Assembly (NCBI RefSeq): GCF_002269505.1
Contig: NZ_NQKQ01000008.1
Span: 124,001-188,000 of the forward strand
Direction: 5' to 3'
DNA: 64,000 nucleotides
From: Pseudomonas fragi
GTDB lineage: Bacteria > Pseudomonadota > Gammaproteobacteria > Pseudomonadales > Pseudomonadaceae
The notes below the pieces were generated by a model. The model searched no databases and was not told the DNA's origin. It saw nothing but the letters and a program-made list of their open reading frames with translations. The position numbers and the translations under genes were made by a program. Shown in pieces: positions 1-10,081 of the stretch (the first letter of the stretch is position 1; the number at the start of each line of letters is the position of its first letter).

Positions 1-1
1 G

Positions 2-187
2 GGCAAGGACACGAAAATGCCGGACTTCCTGATTTTGATTTCGACCTTGGGCGGCATGGCGATTTTCGGCCTCAACGGCTTTGTGATCGGGCCGTTGATC
101 GCCGCCCTGTTCCTGTCCAGCTGGGGCTTGTTCAGTGGCACCCGGCGCAAGGTGCGTTTGCCTGCCGATATCCCGTCAGGCGATTAA
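2..187 (+). CDS. AI-2E family transporter (UPF0118/PerM-like), C-terminal end only
   Basis: The window opens inside this gene. Only the last 61 codons are present, in frame 2, ending in TAA. They encode a hydrophobic stretch rich in Gly, Phe and Leu with a GFVIGPLIAALFLSSWG-type segment, followed by a short basic and polar tail. The FGLNGFVIGPLIAAL pattern near the C-terminus is typical of the AI-2E exporter-like (UPF0118, PerM) permeases, eight-helix inner membrane proteins. The stop codon overlaps the end of the convergent TonB-receptor gene by 4 bases, so the two genes meet tail to tail. The substrate cannot be inferred. Family assignment rests on this tail alone and is therefore only fairly sure. 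Confidence 0.7.
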   Translation, partial: GKDTKMPDFLILISTLGGMAIFGLNGFVIGPLIAALFLSSWGLFSGTRRKVRLPADIPSGD

Positions 188-2301
188 CGGAAACTGTAGG
201 AAACCCCTACATAAGCGCCACGGCCTTCACCCGGTGTTGAGCGCGCGGCGTCCAGCCCTTTGTCGTCGTAGCCGGGCGTGACCGTGGCGGCATAGCGCTC
301 ACCGCTCAGGTTGCGCAGGTCGAGCCAGGCTTGCCAGTCCTGCTTGGGGGCGTTGTAGCCCAGGGTTGCGCCCCAAAGCATATAGGATGAGGTGTAATAC
401 GAGTTGGCATAATCCACCGCCATACGTGAGGCAACCTGCGTGTTCACCCCGGCATAGAAGCCCTGCGGGTGGTCATAGCGTACTTCGGCCTGGTAGTAGT
501 GTTGCGGGATCCCAGGCAACTTGTTGTCGCCAAAGCGCTCATCGTCACGGTAATGGAAGTCACTGAAAGTGTAGGCCTGACGTAGGGACACCTTGCCCAC
601 TGCTTGTTTTTCCCACAGCAGGCTGTTGAGCCCGGCTTCGATGCCCTGGTGCACGGTGGGGCTGGCGTTGGACTCACCGACAATCGGGCTTTGGGTCAGG
701 GTGGCGGCCTGGGTCTCGACGCTCAGCAGTTCATGGCGCACCGCGGAGTAATACCAGGCCAGGTCCCATTGGCCGATCCACGAATCGCCCCGGGTGCCCA
801 GCTCCAGGGTGGTGGCGGTTTGATTGTCCAGTGATACCGGGGTGCTCTGGCGGCCGGTGGCCGGGCCACTGTTCACCGGGAAGGTAAACGGCGAGCCCCA
901 GATCATCGACCACGGGTGCGGCGGCTCGACCGAACGGCTCAGGTTGCCGTACACCTGCAGGCTCGGGTTGAACTCATAACGCAGGCCGATACGGGGGGCG
1001 TAGTCCCAGTCATGCTGGCTGACCTTGCCACCGCTTTCGGGGTAGCTCACGTCGCTCTCGCGGCGGGTGTAGATCAGCGCCATGCCGGTGGTCAGCCACA
1101 GGTCGGGGATCAGTTCCAGATCATTGCTGGCGTGCAGCACGGTATCGGAACCCTGGTAGCTGAAGTCGCGAATCTTGGTGCCCGGGGCATAACCTGCAGT
1201 GTTGCCCACAGGGATACGCACATATTCCGATGCGCCACTGTTGGGCAGGTGCTTGGTGTTGCGCAGGCCCACGGTGGTTTTGCTTTCAAGGCCGAACAGG
1301 GTGTCGCGGCGCTTGTAGTTGAGCGTGCCGCTGACGTCGGTGTACGCCACTTTTAGACGGTTCGGGCCTTCACGCAGGTCCATTGGGTAGTCGTGATAGA
1401 CCAGGCCCACTTCCAGCTGCGAATCGTCATCCAGGTACATCGTGGTCTTGTTGCCCAGCCAGGTACTGCCGGGTTGCGGACGGGTGTAGTCGCCTGCCAC
1501 ATAGGCCGGGTTGGCTGCGCGGGGGTGATGCTGGATGTTGTCTTTGGTCACGCGACCGGCCAGCTGGTTATCGGTTTCGCGATAGCGCAGGTAGAGGCGG
1601 GTTTCCAGTTGCGGGCTGAAGCGATAGCCGACATTGGCTGCGATGCCTTTGCTGCTGCCGGCGGTGTGATTTTGATAGCCGTCGGTATCGGAGTCGGTCA
1701 GGGAGACGTAGTAGTCCAGATCCCCCAGGACTTGCCCGGAACTGATCTGGCGTTTTTGATAGCCATAGCTGCCCGTTTCGTAGCGCACCTGCAGCGGCGC
1801 TGCGTCGTAGCCGGTGTGGGTGACGTAGTTGATCGAGCCGCCCAGGGCCAGCGAGCCGGTGTCAAAGCCATTGGCGCCGCGCAGTACTTCGGCGCGGCTC
1901 AACCATAGCGGCTCGAACAGTTCGTAGGGGGTGCCGCCGGGGCCGGTCAGGGGGAGGCCGTCGAACATCACATACAGCCCCGAACCGTGGGCGCTGGGGG
2001 CGCGGTTGATGCCCGAGCCGCGCACCGAGACCTTGGCCCCGTCATTGCCCGCTGATTGCGCGTAGACCCCCGGCTGGTAGGCCAGTACATCGGCATTGCT
2101 GGCAGTGCGGCCATTTTCGACCCGGGTCATGTCGATCAGGTTGCTGGCGCCGGGCACTTCATTGAGCGCGTTTTGGGCGGCTTGAAGTTCGCTGCTTTCT
2201 TCGCTGCGCACCTGTACCTCGGTTAACTCCAGGGCGCTGCCGTAGGCGGGGGCGGCACAGATTAGCGCCAAGGGTAAAAGTGAAGAAAGAGCAGGGCGCA
2301 T
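184..2301 (-). CDS. TonB-dependent outer membrane receptor
   Basis: This 705-residue protein is an outer membrane gated channel that imports a ligand using energy from TonB-ExbB-ExbD. A signal peptide (about residues 1-22, ending AYGSA) precedes a plug domain (about 30-165) with the usual VSVRGSG and EVLRGANG-like segments and GGSINYVT. The rest is a beta-barrel rich in Tyr, Trp and alternating strands. The penultimate residue is Phe, as in many barrel C-termini. I chose the ATG at 2301 because it starts the signal peptide and has GGAAG upstream. The frame stays open to 2388, but those extra residues do not look like a leader. No Fur box is evident upstream, so the ligand (siderophore, copper or other) is unknown. 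There is no neighbouring FecIR-type regulator. Confidence 0.92.
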   Translation of the reverse strand: MRPALSSLLPLALICAAPAYGSALELTEVQVRSEESSELQAAQNALNEVPGASNLIDMTRVENGRTASNADVLAYQPGVYAQSAGNDGAKVSVRGSGINRAPSAHGSGLYVMFDGLPLTGPGGTPYELFEPLWLSRAEVLRGANGFDTGSLALGGSINYVTHTGYDAAPLQVRYETGSYGYQKRQISSGQVLGDLDYYVSLTDSDTDGYQNHTAGSSKGIAANVGYRFSPQLETRLYLRYRETDNQLAGRVTKDNIQHHPRAANPAYVAGDYTRPQPGSTWLGNKTTMYLDDDSQLEVGLVYHDYPMDLREGPNRLKVAYTDVSGTLNYKRRDTLFGLESKTTVGLRNTKHLPNSGASEYVRIPVGNTAGYAPGTKIRDFSYQGSDTVLHASNDLELIPDLWLTTGMALIYTRRESDVSYPESGGKVSQHDWDYAPRIGLRYEFNPSLQVYGNLSRSVEPPHPWSMIWGSPFTFPVNSGPATGRQSTPVSLDNQTATTLELGTRGDSWIGQWDLAWYYSAVRHELLSVETQAATLTQSPIVGESNASPTVHQGIEAGLNSLLWEKQAVGKVSLRQAYTFSDFHYRDDERFGDNKLPGIPQHYYQAEVRYDHPQGFYAGVNTQVASRMAVDYANSYYTSSYMLWGATLGYNAPKQDWQAWLDLRNLSGERYAATVTPGYDDKGLDAARSTPGEGRGAYVGVSYSFR

Positions 2302-2390
2302 TAATGGAGCTTCCAGGTCGATAGGCGGGCGGCGCGCCAGCCTATACAAGCCCGTAATCACTCGCAACTGTAATGGGCTGCAATCCATGT

Positions 2391-2416
2391 GTGGGAGCGA
2401 GCCTGCTCGCGAAGCT
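2391..2416. repeat. REP palindrome (single)
   Basis: GTGGGAGCGAGCCTGCTCGC is the usual Pseudomonas REP unit with an internal short palindrome. It lies just upstream of the TonB-receptor gene. Related copies occur at 22399, 27920 and 39249 in this window, usually as inverted pairs. This copy is single. Confidence 0.8.
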
Positions 2417-2437
2417 ATTGACTGCCGGCGGGCTTGT

Positions 2438-3036
2438 TTGATATCGCTTGTTTAACTGATGTGTGGGGTACATATCCGGCATTTGTGTCTAACTGAGACT
2501 ATGGTTTCGACCTTACGTCGAGTCCCTTTTTGAAGGACCAAAAAGGAACCAAAAAGTCCTCGCCCCATCGTACGGCCTTCGCTGCGCTCAGGTTCCCTCG
2601 CTCCGGCTCTGCTCCGCGAGCACGCCGCCACGGGCCATCCATGGCCCATCGCGGCTCTCCCGGCATCCATGCCGGTCGACCCACTGCGCAGAACCTCCTC
2701 TCGGCCTCCCGGGAGGGCTGGCAGATCAAAAGCAATGCCCGCCGAGGCGGCCGACCGACCGGCCTGTTCGGTTCGCGTGTACTGCGCAATCTCTGTAGCA
2801 GCTGCCGAGGAACGAAGGCTGCGTTCGGCGACGAAGTCGTCGCAAAATCAGACAATGCGTTGTGTCAGTTAAACCAGGTTCTCAGGGTTTACGACTGCTG
2901 CGTCGCAGTGGCGCACCAAACCGATCGCAGCCTTCGTTCCTCGTCAGCGGCTACAGGGGGCTGCTTGATATCGCTTGTTTAACCGATGCGTTGGGTACAC
3001 ATCCGGCATTCGCGTTTAACGGGAATATCGGTTTCG
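2438..3036. repeat. Non-coding block bounded by 72-bp imperfect direct repeats
   Basis: Positions 2438-2509 and 2965-3036 are the same 72-base sequence without gaps, about 58 of 72 identical by eye, both opening with TTGATATCGCTTGTTTAAC. Between them lie a purine/pyrimidine-rich stretch (2521-2560, repeated AAAAAGGAACC-like words), a GC-rich segment, and an inverted pair of the word GCTGCCGAGGAACGAAGGCT (2801-2823 and, slightly altered, 2926-2954). Open frames on both strands cross the block, but none has a convincing start or protein character. The region from 2302 to 3141 therefore appears to hold no gene. It looks like a decayed or non-autonomous repetitive element. Confidence 0.6.
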
Positions 3037-3141
3037 CCCTAACGGCAGATCAGTTTTCCAGACGCCGAATTCCCCCATAAGGCGTTCCCCTGTTTATCAC
3101 CGCAAGTCATGTCTGAAAAACTCATCCCGGGTCGAAGGGGC

Positions 3142-3570
3142 TTACGAGGTTGAGTTGTCACAGAGAGGGCCTTTGGCCCAATGGTCAGTCGCTTCAGCGC
3201 TCAGGTAAGGCAGTACCTCCCGGGCCGTATCTTCGAATCGGGTAGTGCGGGTGCCTTTATTGTCATATCTGAACCAGTGGTCTCCTTCCATGGCCGCGCC
3301 CAACCGAATGCGTTTAGTGGGATGCAGGTGCGTGGCGACCACTTTTGCTGCGGGGATCTGCTCGCCCCAATGCAGGGTGACTCCCTCAGTCGGACTGACA
3401 GCTACTTCAATAACAAAACCTCCTCCATGTTTATCAAACTGAAACGTTAGCAGGTCAATTTGCTGTCCCGTGTTACGGCGAAAGTGAGGAAAAGATCCCT
3501 TAAACCCCATGCTGCGAAGTACCGGGACGACATGTTCTTTTAATGCTGCATCAATTTTCTCGCGTTCCAT
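3142..3570 (-). CDS. DUF4304 domain-containing protein
   Basis: This 142-residue cytoplasmic protein has no signal peptide. Its start (MEREKIDAALKEHVVPVLRSMGFKG) followed by a FPHFRR segment and a DLLTFQFDKHGGGFVIEVAVSP strand is the pattern of DUF4304, in which a short helix precedes an antiparallel sheet that begins by describing a Gly-Phe-Lys turn. The function of the family is not established. Members are often small accessory genes, and some sit near contact-dependent toxins, so an immunity-like role is possible but not shown here because no toxin gene is adjacent. It is flanked by the repeat block on one side and a lipoprotein gene on the other, between two conserved loci, which suggests an acquired segment. 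Confidence 0.75.
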   Translation of the reverse strand: MEREKIDAALKEHVVPVLRSMGFKGSFPHFRRNTGQQIDLLTFQFDKHGGGFVIEVAVSPTEGVTLHWGEQIPAAKVVATHLHPTKRIRLGAAMEGDHWFRYDNKGTRTTRFEDTAREVLPYLSAEATDHWAKGPLCDNSTS

Positions 3571-3664
3571 GGCATGACTCCATTTAGCAGGCAGTTATTC
3601 GGTAAGACAGGCGCAGGTGCCGGTCGAACAGCATCACCGTTGTTCGGGTGTGGCAGGTTTTTAC

Positions 3665-4270
3665 TCAGCAGTTGAAAACTGGCGCATAGCGTTCTTCACG
3701 TTTTTTAAAGTGGATGGGTGCCATGGGCACTTTTTCACCATTCACGTAGATATCCGGGAAGGTGAGTGTGAAGTCATCCATATCACCCTTGCCCAGTGGC
3801 GTTCCCTTACGGCTGCTGCTGGTTTGTTCCTGAGGGTCAAAGCCGGTTCCCAATTGATCGATACTGACTTGATAGGTTTCACCCGTCGCCAGCCTTACGC
3901 TCACCATGGGGGAGGCGGCACTCACCCACAGAGGCGGGTCGGTTTGTTTGTAGGCTGCTCGGCGTTGATCCGGGGTGTTCAGGTTGCGCAAGCGTGGAGG
4001 TATGTAGAGTCGGCCAAACAGGCGAAGCTCGGTATCAACTGAGCGCAGGTTACCCGGCCAGCTCGATGTGCCCGGCGGCGCTACATAGACCAGTACATGC
4101 ACCCAATTGAGTTCTTCCGAGAGGGGGGCAAAGCTCATTGCTGCTTTCGGACCAGGGCAGGTGCGATCAAGCACGGCGTTTTTACCCGGTGCGGATTCCG
4201 GATACAGATAGGGCCCCGTGCTGCATCCTGAGAGCAACGCCATGAGCGGGTAGAGGAAGTATTTCTTCAT
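3665..4270 (-). CDS. Hypothetical lipoprotein
   Basis: The 201-residue product starts with a lysine-containing n-region and a hydrophobic core ending in the lipobox LLSGC, with Cys16 as the predicted lipidated residue after signal peptidase II cleavage. Ser follows the Cys at +2, so outer-membrane sorting by the Lol system is expected. The mature part has two further cysteines (about residue 38 in DRTCPGP and the final residue) that could pair. It shows a beta-rich pattern with a Thr-Phe-Pro-Asp-Ile-Tyr-Val-Asn-Gly strand near the C-terminus. I do not recognise the family. GGAG lies about 10 bases before the ATG. It sits between the DUF4304 gene and the nuo terminator, in the same accessory segment. 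Confidence 0.75.
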   Translation of the reverse strand: MKKYFLYPLMALLSGCSTGPYLYPESAPGKNAVLDRTCPGPKAAMSFAPLSEELNWVHVLVYVAPPGTSSWPGNLRSVDTELRLFGRLYIPPRLRNLNTPDQRRAAYKQTDPPLWVSAASPMVSVRLATGETYQVSIDQLGTGFDPQEQTSSSRKGTPLGKGDMDDFTLTFPDIYVNGEKVPMAPIHFKKREERYAPVFNC

Positions 4271-4304
4271 GGGGAGGCAACTCCATTTGCGGCTACAAAT
4301 CCAA

Positions 4305-4342
4305 CAAAAAACCCCGCAAAGGCCAGGCCTTCACGGGGTTTC
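4305..4342 (-). terminator. Rho-independent terminator of the nuo operon
   Basis: On the minus strand an AAACCCCGTGAAGGCC stem pairs with GGCCTTTGCGGGGTT and is followed by a run of Ts. It lies about 20 bases after the nuoN stop codon and before the lipoprotein gene, so it should end the complex I transcript. Confidence 0.85.
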
Positions 4343-4360
4343 GGGTACAGCGCTTAACGC

Positions 4361-5830
4361 TTAACCAGCAAAGTTCAGCGCGGCGTGTTGCACCAGTTCC
4401 AGCATTGGTTGCGGGTATACACCCAGGAAGAACACCATGACCGAAACCGCCAGCAACATGACGCCGCCCGCTTTCTGTTCCCAGTTCAGCGGAGCATCGT
4501 GGCGATGCAGTTTCGGCTCGACCAGGTACAGGGTCACCATCACACGCAGGTAGTAGAACACGCCAATGGCGCTACCCAGGATCAGGGAACCCACCAGCCA
4601 CCATTGGTGAGCTTCAACGCCCGTGGCGATGATGTAGAACTTGCCGATAAAGCCGGCGGTCAGCGGGATACCCGCCAGCGACAGCATCATCACGGTCATC
4701 ACCGCAGTCAGGTACGGACGACGCCAGAACAGGCCGCGGTACTCGTACAGCGCGTCGGCGTCACGGCCTTTGTACGGCGAGGACATCAGGGTGATCACAC
4801 CGAATGCACCCAGGCTGGTCAGCACGTAGGTGATCAGGTAGACGCCGATGGCTTCCATGGCCATGCCCTTGCTCGCCACCAGGGCGATCAGCAGGTAGCC
4901 GAAGTGGGCGATGGACGAGTAACCCAGCAGACGCTTGAGGTTGTTCTGGGTCAGCGCCAGCAAGTTACCGAACAGGATCGAGGCAATCGCGATCACGGTC
5001 AGGACATCGCTCATCACACCGGTGGTTGCCGATGGAGTGATCTGGAACAGACGCACCATCACGGCAAACACGGCCACTTTCGACGCGGTAGCCAGGAACG
5101 CGGCCACCGGCGCCGGAGCACCTTCATACACGTCCGGAGTCCAGAGGTGGAAAGGCACCAGCGACAGTTTGAAGGCCAGGCCCACCAGCATCATGCCCAG
5201 GCCCAGCTGGGCAATGGCGCTAGGTGCGCCAGTAGCCGCCAGGGCGTGACCGATACCGCTGAAGCTCAGGCTGCCGGCTTCGGCGTACAGCAAGGCCATA
5301 CCGAACAACAGGAACGCAGAACCGGCAGCTGACAGCACCATGTACTTGATGCCGGCTTCCAGTGAACGCTTGTTGAAGAAGGCATAGGCCACCAGGCCGT
5401 AAACCGGTACCGAAAGTAGCTCCAGACCGATAAACAAACCGGCCAGATGTTGCGCGCTGACCAGTACGATACCGCCGGTCGCAGCCAGCAGCATCAGCAG
5501 GTACAGCTCTTCACGGTTGCCTGGGTAGCCCGTGCCGCCTTCACCCAGGTAGGCGTGAGCCAAGGTGACGCAAGCCAGGGTCGCGACCAGAATCAGGCCG
5601 ATGTACAGATAGGCGAAGTTGTCCATCATCAACAGCGGGGTGACAGCCAGTGGAGCAACTTTCAACGCCGGGAAGATCGACAGCAGGGCCAGGTTAAGAC
5701 CCGCCACCGAAAGCAGGAAGGTCTGTGAATGGTTGCGGCGCCACGCGATTGCCAGCATCACCACAACAACAGTGAGGCTGGTAATCAGCAGTGGAGCAAG
5801 CGCGATAAAGTGTTGGATCGTAAATTCCAT
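4361..5830 (-). CDS. nuoN: NADH-quinone oxidoreductase subunit N
   Basis: NuoN (ND2 homologue, 489 residues) is one of the three antiporter-like proton-pumping subunits of the membrane arm of complex I. About fourteen transmembrane helices are visible. The conserved core includes [20 protein letters not shown], with the buried lysine and the broken-helix Pro, and a later [14 protein letters not shown] segment. I took ATG 5830 (MEFTIQHF), which has an AAGAG site in front and leaves 7 bases after nuoM. Starting at 5893 would add 21 polar residues and run into nuoM. It is the last gene of the operon, followed by a strong terminator. Confidence 0.97.
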   Translation of the reverse strand: MEFTIQHFIALAPLLITSLTVVVVMLAIAWRRNHSQTFLLSVAGLNLALLSIFPALKVAPLAVTPLLMMDNFAYLYIGLILVATLACVTLAHAYLGEGGTGYPGNREELYLLMLLAATGGIVLVSAQHLAGLFIGLELLSVPVYGLVAYAFFNKRSLEAGIKYMVLSAAGSAFLLFGMALLYAEAGSLSFSGIGHALAATGAPSAIAQLGLGMMLVGLAFKLSLVPFHLWTPDVYEGAPAPVAAFLATASKVAVFAVMVRLFQITPSATTGVMSDVLTVIAIASILFGNLLALTQNNLKRLLGYSSIAHFGYLLIALVASKGMAMEAIGVYLITYVLTSLGAFGVITLMSSPYKGRDADALYEYRGLFWRRPYLTAVMTVMMLSLAGIPLTAGFIGKFYIIATGVEAHQWWLVGSLILGSAIGVFYYLRVMVTLYLVEPKLHRHDAPLNWEQKAGGVMLLAVSVMVFFLGVYPQPMLELVQHAALNFAG

Positions 5831-5837
5831 AGCGCTC

Positions 5838-7370
5838 TTACCGGGCCGAAGCGAGTTGAGTGAAGGCGGTGCCGAGCCATTGCTGCACGCCATGCATGGT
5901 CGCAGCGGAGGTATCGAGGAACGGTTGTGGGTACACGCCGATAAACACCAGCAGTACCGCCAGACCGAGCACCATGATCAGTTCACGTGCATCCATGCCG
6001 GCCAGTACCGCGTCGGATTTGGACGGGCCGAAGTAGGCACGGTGCATCATGATCAGCGAGTAGACCGAACCAAACACCAGACCGGTTGTGGCAATCGCCG
6101 TGATCCACGGGAAGCTGGCGAAAGAGCCAATCAGGATCAGGAACTCGCCGACAAAGTTGCCGGTGCCCGGCAAGCCCAGCGACGCGGCCGCAAAGAACAG
6201 GCTGATGGCCGGCAGGTAAGCGATCTTCGACCACAAACCACCCATTTCACGCATGTCACGGGTATGCAGACGCTCATACAACTGGCCGCTGAGGATAAAC
6301 AGCGCAGCTGCCGAAACACCGTGGGCCAGCATCTGGATCACGGCGCCTTGCAGGGCCAACTGGCTGCCGGAGTAGATACCGATCAGCACGAAACCCATAT
6401 GGGAAACGCTGGAGAATGCGATCAGACGCTTGATATCGGTTTGTGCGAAAGCCAGGAACGCACCGTAGAAAATCCCGATCAGACCCAGGGTCATGGCAAT
6501 CGGCGCAAACTCGGCCGAGGCATTCGGGAACAGCGGCAAGGCGAAACGCAGCAAACCATACGCAGCGGTCTTCAACAGGATACCGGCCAGATCGACCGAA
6601 CCTGCGGTAGGTGCCTGTGCGTGAGCATCCGGCAGCCAGGAGTGGAAAGGTACGACCGGCAGCTTCACGGCAAAGGCAATGAAGAAGCCCAGCATCAGGA
6701 TGTACTCAGTAGTGAGCGACATCTTGGTTTTCAGCAACTCGGCGTAGCTGAAGGTAATCACGCCGGTGTTGTTGAAGTTGACCAGCACCAGACCCAGGAT
6801 CGCCACCAGCATGATCAGGCCGGAAGCCTGAGTGAAGATGAAGAACTTGGTCGCGGCGTAGATACGGGTTTTCTTGCCGTCCGACGAGCTATGACCCCAG
6901 AGCGCGATGAGGAAATACATCGGCACCAGCATCATTTCCCAGAAGAAGAAGAACATGAACAGGTCGATGGCGAGGAACACGCCAACCACACCGCCCAGGA
7001 TCCACATCAGGTTCAGGTGGAAGAAGCCCACGTGACGCTGAATTTCTTTCCAGGAACACAGAACCGACAGCACACCGAGCAAGCCGGTGAGCAGGATCAT
7101 CAGCAGCGACAGGCCGTCCAGCGCCAGGTGCACGCTGATACCGAAGCGGGCGATCCAGGTGTGCTGGAACTCAAGGGCCCAGGTCGGATCGGCGCCAGGT
7201 GCCGGTGCAAACGAGTAGTTCCCCTGGGACCACAGCCAAAGGCCGAGGGCAAGCTCAAGGGACATGGTCAGCAATGCAATCCAGCGGGGCAGGGTGGAGC
7301 CGAAACGCTCACCCAGCCAGCACAGGAGGCCGCCGATAAAGGGGATCAGGATTAGCCAAGGCAGAATCAT
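5838..7370 (-). CDS. nuoM: NADH-quinone oxidoreductase subunit M
   Basis: NuoM (ND4 homologue, 510 residues) is a proton-pumping membrane subunit of complex I, related to Mrp Na+/H+ antiporters. Diagnostic stretches are the [12 protein letters not shown] segment with the conserved glutamate in helix 5, [20 protein letters not shown] with the essential lysine, and a later [15 protein letters not shown] helix. It is full length for the family, with some fourteen helices. It lies between nuoL (38 bases) and nuoN (7 bases), the standard order of the distal membrane genes. Confidence 0.98.
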   Translation of the reverse strand: MILPWLILIPFIGGLLCWLGERFGSTLPRWIALLTMSLELALGLWLWSQGNYSFAPAPGADPTWALEFQHTWIARFGISVHLALDGLSLLMILLTGLLGVLSVLCSWKEIQRHVGFFHLNLMWILGGVVGVFLAIDLFMFFFFWEMMLVPMYFLIALWGHSSSDGKKTRIYAATKFFIFTQASGLIMLVAILGLVLVNFNNTGVITFSYAELLKTKMSLTTEYILMLGFFIAFAVKLPVVPFHSWLPDAHAQAPTAGSVDLAGILLKTAAYGLLRFALPLFPNASAEFAPIAMTLGLIGIFYGAFLAFAQTDIKRLIAFSSVSHMGFVLIGIYSGSQLALQGAVIQMLAHGVSAAALFILSGQLYERLHTRDMREMGGLWSKIAYLPAISLFFAAASLGLPGTGNFVGEFLILIGSFASFPWITAIATTGLVFGSVYSLIMMHRAYFGPSKSDAVLAGMDARELIMVLGLAVLLVFIGVYPQPFLDTSAATMHGVQQWLGTAFTQLASAR

Positions 7371-7408
7371 GACGGGCTCAATTCCTTTCGCAAAGTCGAA
7401 GGTTCATA

Positions 7409-9262
7409 TCAGACCGCTACCAGTACGATGGCGCCCATGACCAGTACAGCACCGGCGGCCATGGAAGCAGCGTACCAACGCAGTTGACCGGTTTCGCTGC
7501 GGCTCAGGGCGTTATGCCCGGCCTTGGCCATTTTCGGGATCAAACCAATGGTCTGGTCCAGAGGGTCTTTGGCCAGCAGGCGGCAGATCAACAGGTACGG
7601 TTTGACGAACAGTTTGTCGTACAGCCAGTCGAAGCCCCAGGCAGCGAACCACCAGGCCGACAGGAAGCGACCGATGCCGCTGTTGGCAACTGCAGTTACA
7701 AAGCGGCGCTTGCCCAGGTACAGCAGGGCAGCCAGCAGGATACCGGCCAGGGCGATGGCACCCGAGGCGATTTCCAGGCTGTGCTTGGCTTCACCGCCAG
7801 CATGGCCAACGCTTTGTGGCAGTACACCGGCCAGTGGCGGGGTGATCATGGCGCCGATAAAGGTCGACAGTACGATTAGCACGCTCAATGGCAGCCAGTA
7901 GGTCACGCCATGGCCTGCGTGGGCTTCAGTCTTGGCTTCACCGTGGAACGTGACGAAGATCAGGCGGAAGGTGTACAGCGAGGTCATGAACGCACCGACC
8001 AGACCGGCATACAACAGTTCGTTGTTACCGCTGGCGAAGGCTTCCCAGAGGATTTCGTCCTTGGAGTAGAAACCGGCCGTGAGCAATGGCAAGGCAGACA
8101 GCGCCGCGCCACCGACGATAAAGCTGGCGTAGGCCAATGGCAGTTTTTTCCACAGGCCGCCCATCTTGAAGATGTTCTGCTCGTGATGGCAGGCAACGAT
8201 TACCGCACCCGATGCAAGGAACAGCAGCGCCTTGAAGAAGGCGTGGGTCATCAGGTGGAAAATCGCGCCGTCCCAGGCACCCACGCCCAATGCCAGGAAC
8301 ATGTAGCCGATCTGGCTCATGGTCGAGTAGGCAAGGATACGTTTGATGTCGGTTTGTACCAGTGCAGCAAAACCTGCCAGTACCAGGGTCACACCGCCGA
8401 CGATGCCCACCAGGTGCAGCACTTCAGGTGCCAGGGTGAACAGGCCGTGGGTACGTGCAATCAGGTACACACCGGCGGTTACCATGGTTGCGGCGTGGAT
8501 CAGTGCCGAAACCGGGGTAGGGCCGGCCATCGCGTCTGCCAACCAGGTTTGCAGCGGCAGTTGCGCAGATTTACCGACAGCACCACCCAGCAGCATCAGG
8601 GTTGCCAGCACGATCCAGAAATCGCCGGCCTGGAACTTCTGCGGTGCCAGCACCAGCAGTTCCTTGATGTTCAACGTGCCCAGTTGCTGGAACAGGATAA
8701 ACAGGCCAATGGCCAGGAACACGTCGCCGACGCGGGTCACGATAAAGGCTTTGAGTGCTGCGTTGCCGTTGTTGCGGTTGCTGTAGTAGAAACCGATCAA
8801 CAGGTACGAGCACAGGCCCACGCCTTCCCAGCCGAAGTACACGAACAGCAGGTTATCGGCCAGGATCAGGAACAGCATGCTGGCGATAAACAGGTTGGTG
8901 TAGGCAAAGAAACGCGAGTAGCCGTCTTCACCGCGCATGTACCACGAGGCGAATACGTGGATCAGAAAGCCCACGCCGACCACGACACCGAGCATGGTGA
9001 CCGACAGGCCGTCCAGGTGCAGGGCGAAGTTGGGCTTGAAGCCTTCTACCGAGATCCACTGCCACAGTACTTGTGTGTACTCGCCACCCGGTGGCGGAGC
9101 GACATTGAATTGCCAGATCACAAACGCGGCCACAATGGCCGACAGGCCGATGGAGCCGACGCCGATCAGCGCCGAGAGGTTCTCGCTGAAGCGTCCACGG
9201 GAGAACGACAGCAGCAAAAAGCCGATCAGGGGGAATACGAAAGTCAGAAAGAGAAGGTTCAT
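7409..9262 (-). CDS. nuoL: NADH-quinone oxidoreductase subunit L
   Basis: NuoL (ND5 homologue, 617 residues) is the distal proton-pumping subunit of complex I. Its first fourteen helices resemble NuoM. Its C-terminal part carries the long lateral amphipathic helix that clamps NuoM and NuoN. Visible signatures are [40 protein letters not shown] (essential Lys and the ligand-like Asp) and the helix-8 His segment [14 protein letters not shown]. The start overlaps the nuoK stop by 4 bases (ATGA), so translational coupling is likely. Confidence 0.98.
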   Translation of the reverse strand: MNLLFLTFVFPLIGFLLLSFSRGRFSENLSALIGVGSIGLSAIVAAFVIWQFNVAPPPGGEYTQVLWQWISVEGFKPNFALHLDGLSVTMLGVVVGVGFLIHVFASWYMRGEDGYSRFFAYTNLFIASMLFLILADNLLFVYFGWEGVGLCSYLLIGFYYSNRNNGNAALKAFIVTRVGDVFLAIGLFILFQQLGTLNIKELLVLAPQKFQAGDFWIVLATLMLLGGAVGKSAQLPLQTWLADAMAGPTPVSALIHAATMVTAGVYLIARTHGLFTLAPEVLHLVGIVGGVTLVLAGFAALVQTDIKRILAYSTMSQIGYMFLALGVGAWDGAIFHLMTHAFFKALLFLASGAVIVACHHEQNIFKMGGLWKKLPLAYASFIVGGAALSALPLLTAGFYSKDEILWEAFASGNNELLYAGLVGAFMTSLYTFRLIFVTFHGEAKTEAHAGHGVTYWLPLSVLIVLSTFIGAMITPPLAGVLPQSVGHAGGEAKHSLEIASGAIALAGILLAALLYLGKRRFVTAVANSGIGRFLSAWWFAAWGFDWLYDKLFVKPYLLICRLLAKDPLDQTIGLIPKMAKAGHNALSRSETGQLRWYAASMAAGAVLVMGAIVLVAV

Positions 9263-9567
9263 CCGCGCATCTCACTGGCAGCATCGATATCAAGCGTATG
9301 GAAGCGGCGATACAGCTGCAGCAGGATCGCCAGGCCAATACTGGCCTCAGCGGCTGCCAGGGTGATCACCAGGATGAACATCACTTGTCCATCCGGCTGC
9401 GCCCAGCGTGCACCGGCAACGATGAAAGCCAGTGCCGCGGCGTTCATCATGATTTCCAGACTCATCAATACGAAGAGAATGTTGCGACGTACCATCAGGC
9501 CAACCAGACCGAGGCAGAACAGGATGCCGGCAACGGCCAAACCATGTTCGAGAGGTATTCCTGGCAT
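9259..9567 (-). CDS. nuoK: NADH-quinone oxidoreductase subunit K
   Basis: NuoK (ND4L homologue, 102 residues) is a three-helix membrane subunit at the junction between the quinone site and the antiporter modules. The second helix contains the conserved glutamate in [15 protein letters not shown], and the third contains a second one in [17 protein letters not shown]. Both are needed for proton translocation in studied homologues. Only one base separates it from the nuoJ stop and it overlaps nuoL by 4 bases. Confidence 0.98.
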   Translation of the reverse strand: MPGIPLEHGLAVAGILFCLGLVGLMVRRNILFVLMSLEIMMNAAALAFIVAGARWAQPDGQVMFILVITLAAAEASIGLAILLQLYRRFHTLDIDAASEMRG

Positions 9568-9568
9568 G

Positions 9569-10072
9569 TTATTGCTCCTTCGCCTCAGTGCGGCCCAAGT
9601 GGAACGCCGTCACAGCTGCAGCAAGCAGCAGCATCGAGGCGAGTTCGACCACCAGCAGATACGGGCCGAACAGGCTGATGCCCACGGCTTTTGCATCGAT
9701 GGTGGTTTGACCGATTGCAGCACCGCTCGGGTGAGCGAACAGCACGTAGAGCAATTCGGCCAGCAGGATGGCGGACAGAATGCTCGGCCCGATCCAGATG
9801 CCCGGCTTGAGCCAGTGGCGTTCTTGCGTCACCGAGGCGGGGCCCTGGTTGAGCATCATCACCACGAACACAAACAGCACCATGATGGCACCGGCGTAGG
9901 CGATCACTTCGAGCACACCGGCAAAGGGTGCGCCCAGGCTAAAGAACGTCATCGCCACGGCAATCAGCGAAATAATCAGGTAGAGCAGGGCGTGCACAGG
10001 GTTGGTGTTGGTGATCACGCGTAGCGTGGACACGACAGCGACACCCGATGCGAAATAGAAAGCGAATTCCAT
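9569..10072 (-). CDS. nuoJ: NADH-quinone oxidoreductase subunit J
   Basis: NuoJ (ND6 homologue, 167 residues) is a five-helix membrane subunit. Its third helix, here [22 protein letters not shown], is the segment with the pi-bulge implicated in coupling quinone reduction to proton pumping. The protein begins [10 protein letters not shown] without a cleavable signal and ends in a short charged tail. It is 9 bases downstream of nuoI. Family length and position are normal. Confidence 0.98.
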   Translation of the reverse strand: MEFAFYFASGVAVVSTLRVITNTNPVHALLYLIISLIAVAMTFFSLGAPFAGVLEVIAYAGAIMVLFVFVVMMLNQGPASVTQERHWLKPGIWIGPSILSAILLAELLYVLFAHPSGAAIGQTTIDAKAVGISLFGPYLLVVELASMLLLAAAVTAFHLGRTEAKEQ

Positions 10073-10081
10073 CGTTCTTCC

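Noticed and set aside
2499..3080. Overlapping open frames on both strands in the repeat block
   Set aside because: Arg/Pro/Ser-rich translations, no ribosome sites, and boundaries set by repeats; treated as non-coding.
5619..10024. Long plus-strand open frames (5619-7355, 7910-10024) antisense to nuoM, nuoL and neighbours
   Set aside because: Their products are low-complexity Gln/His/Arg-rich sequences, typical of frames opposite high-GC genes, and the minus-strand nuo genes are unmistakable.
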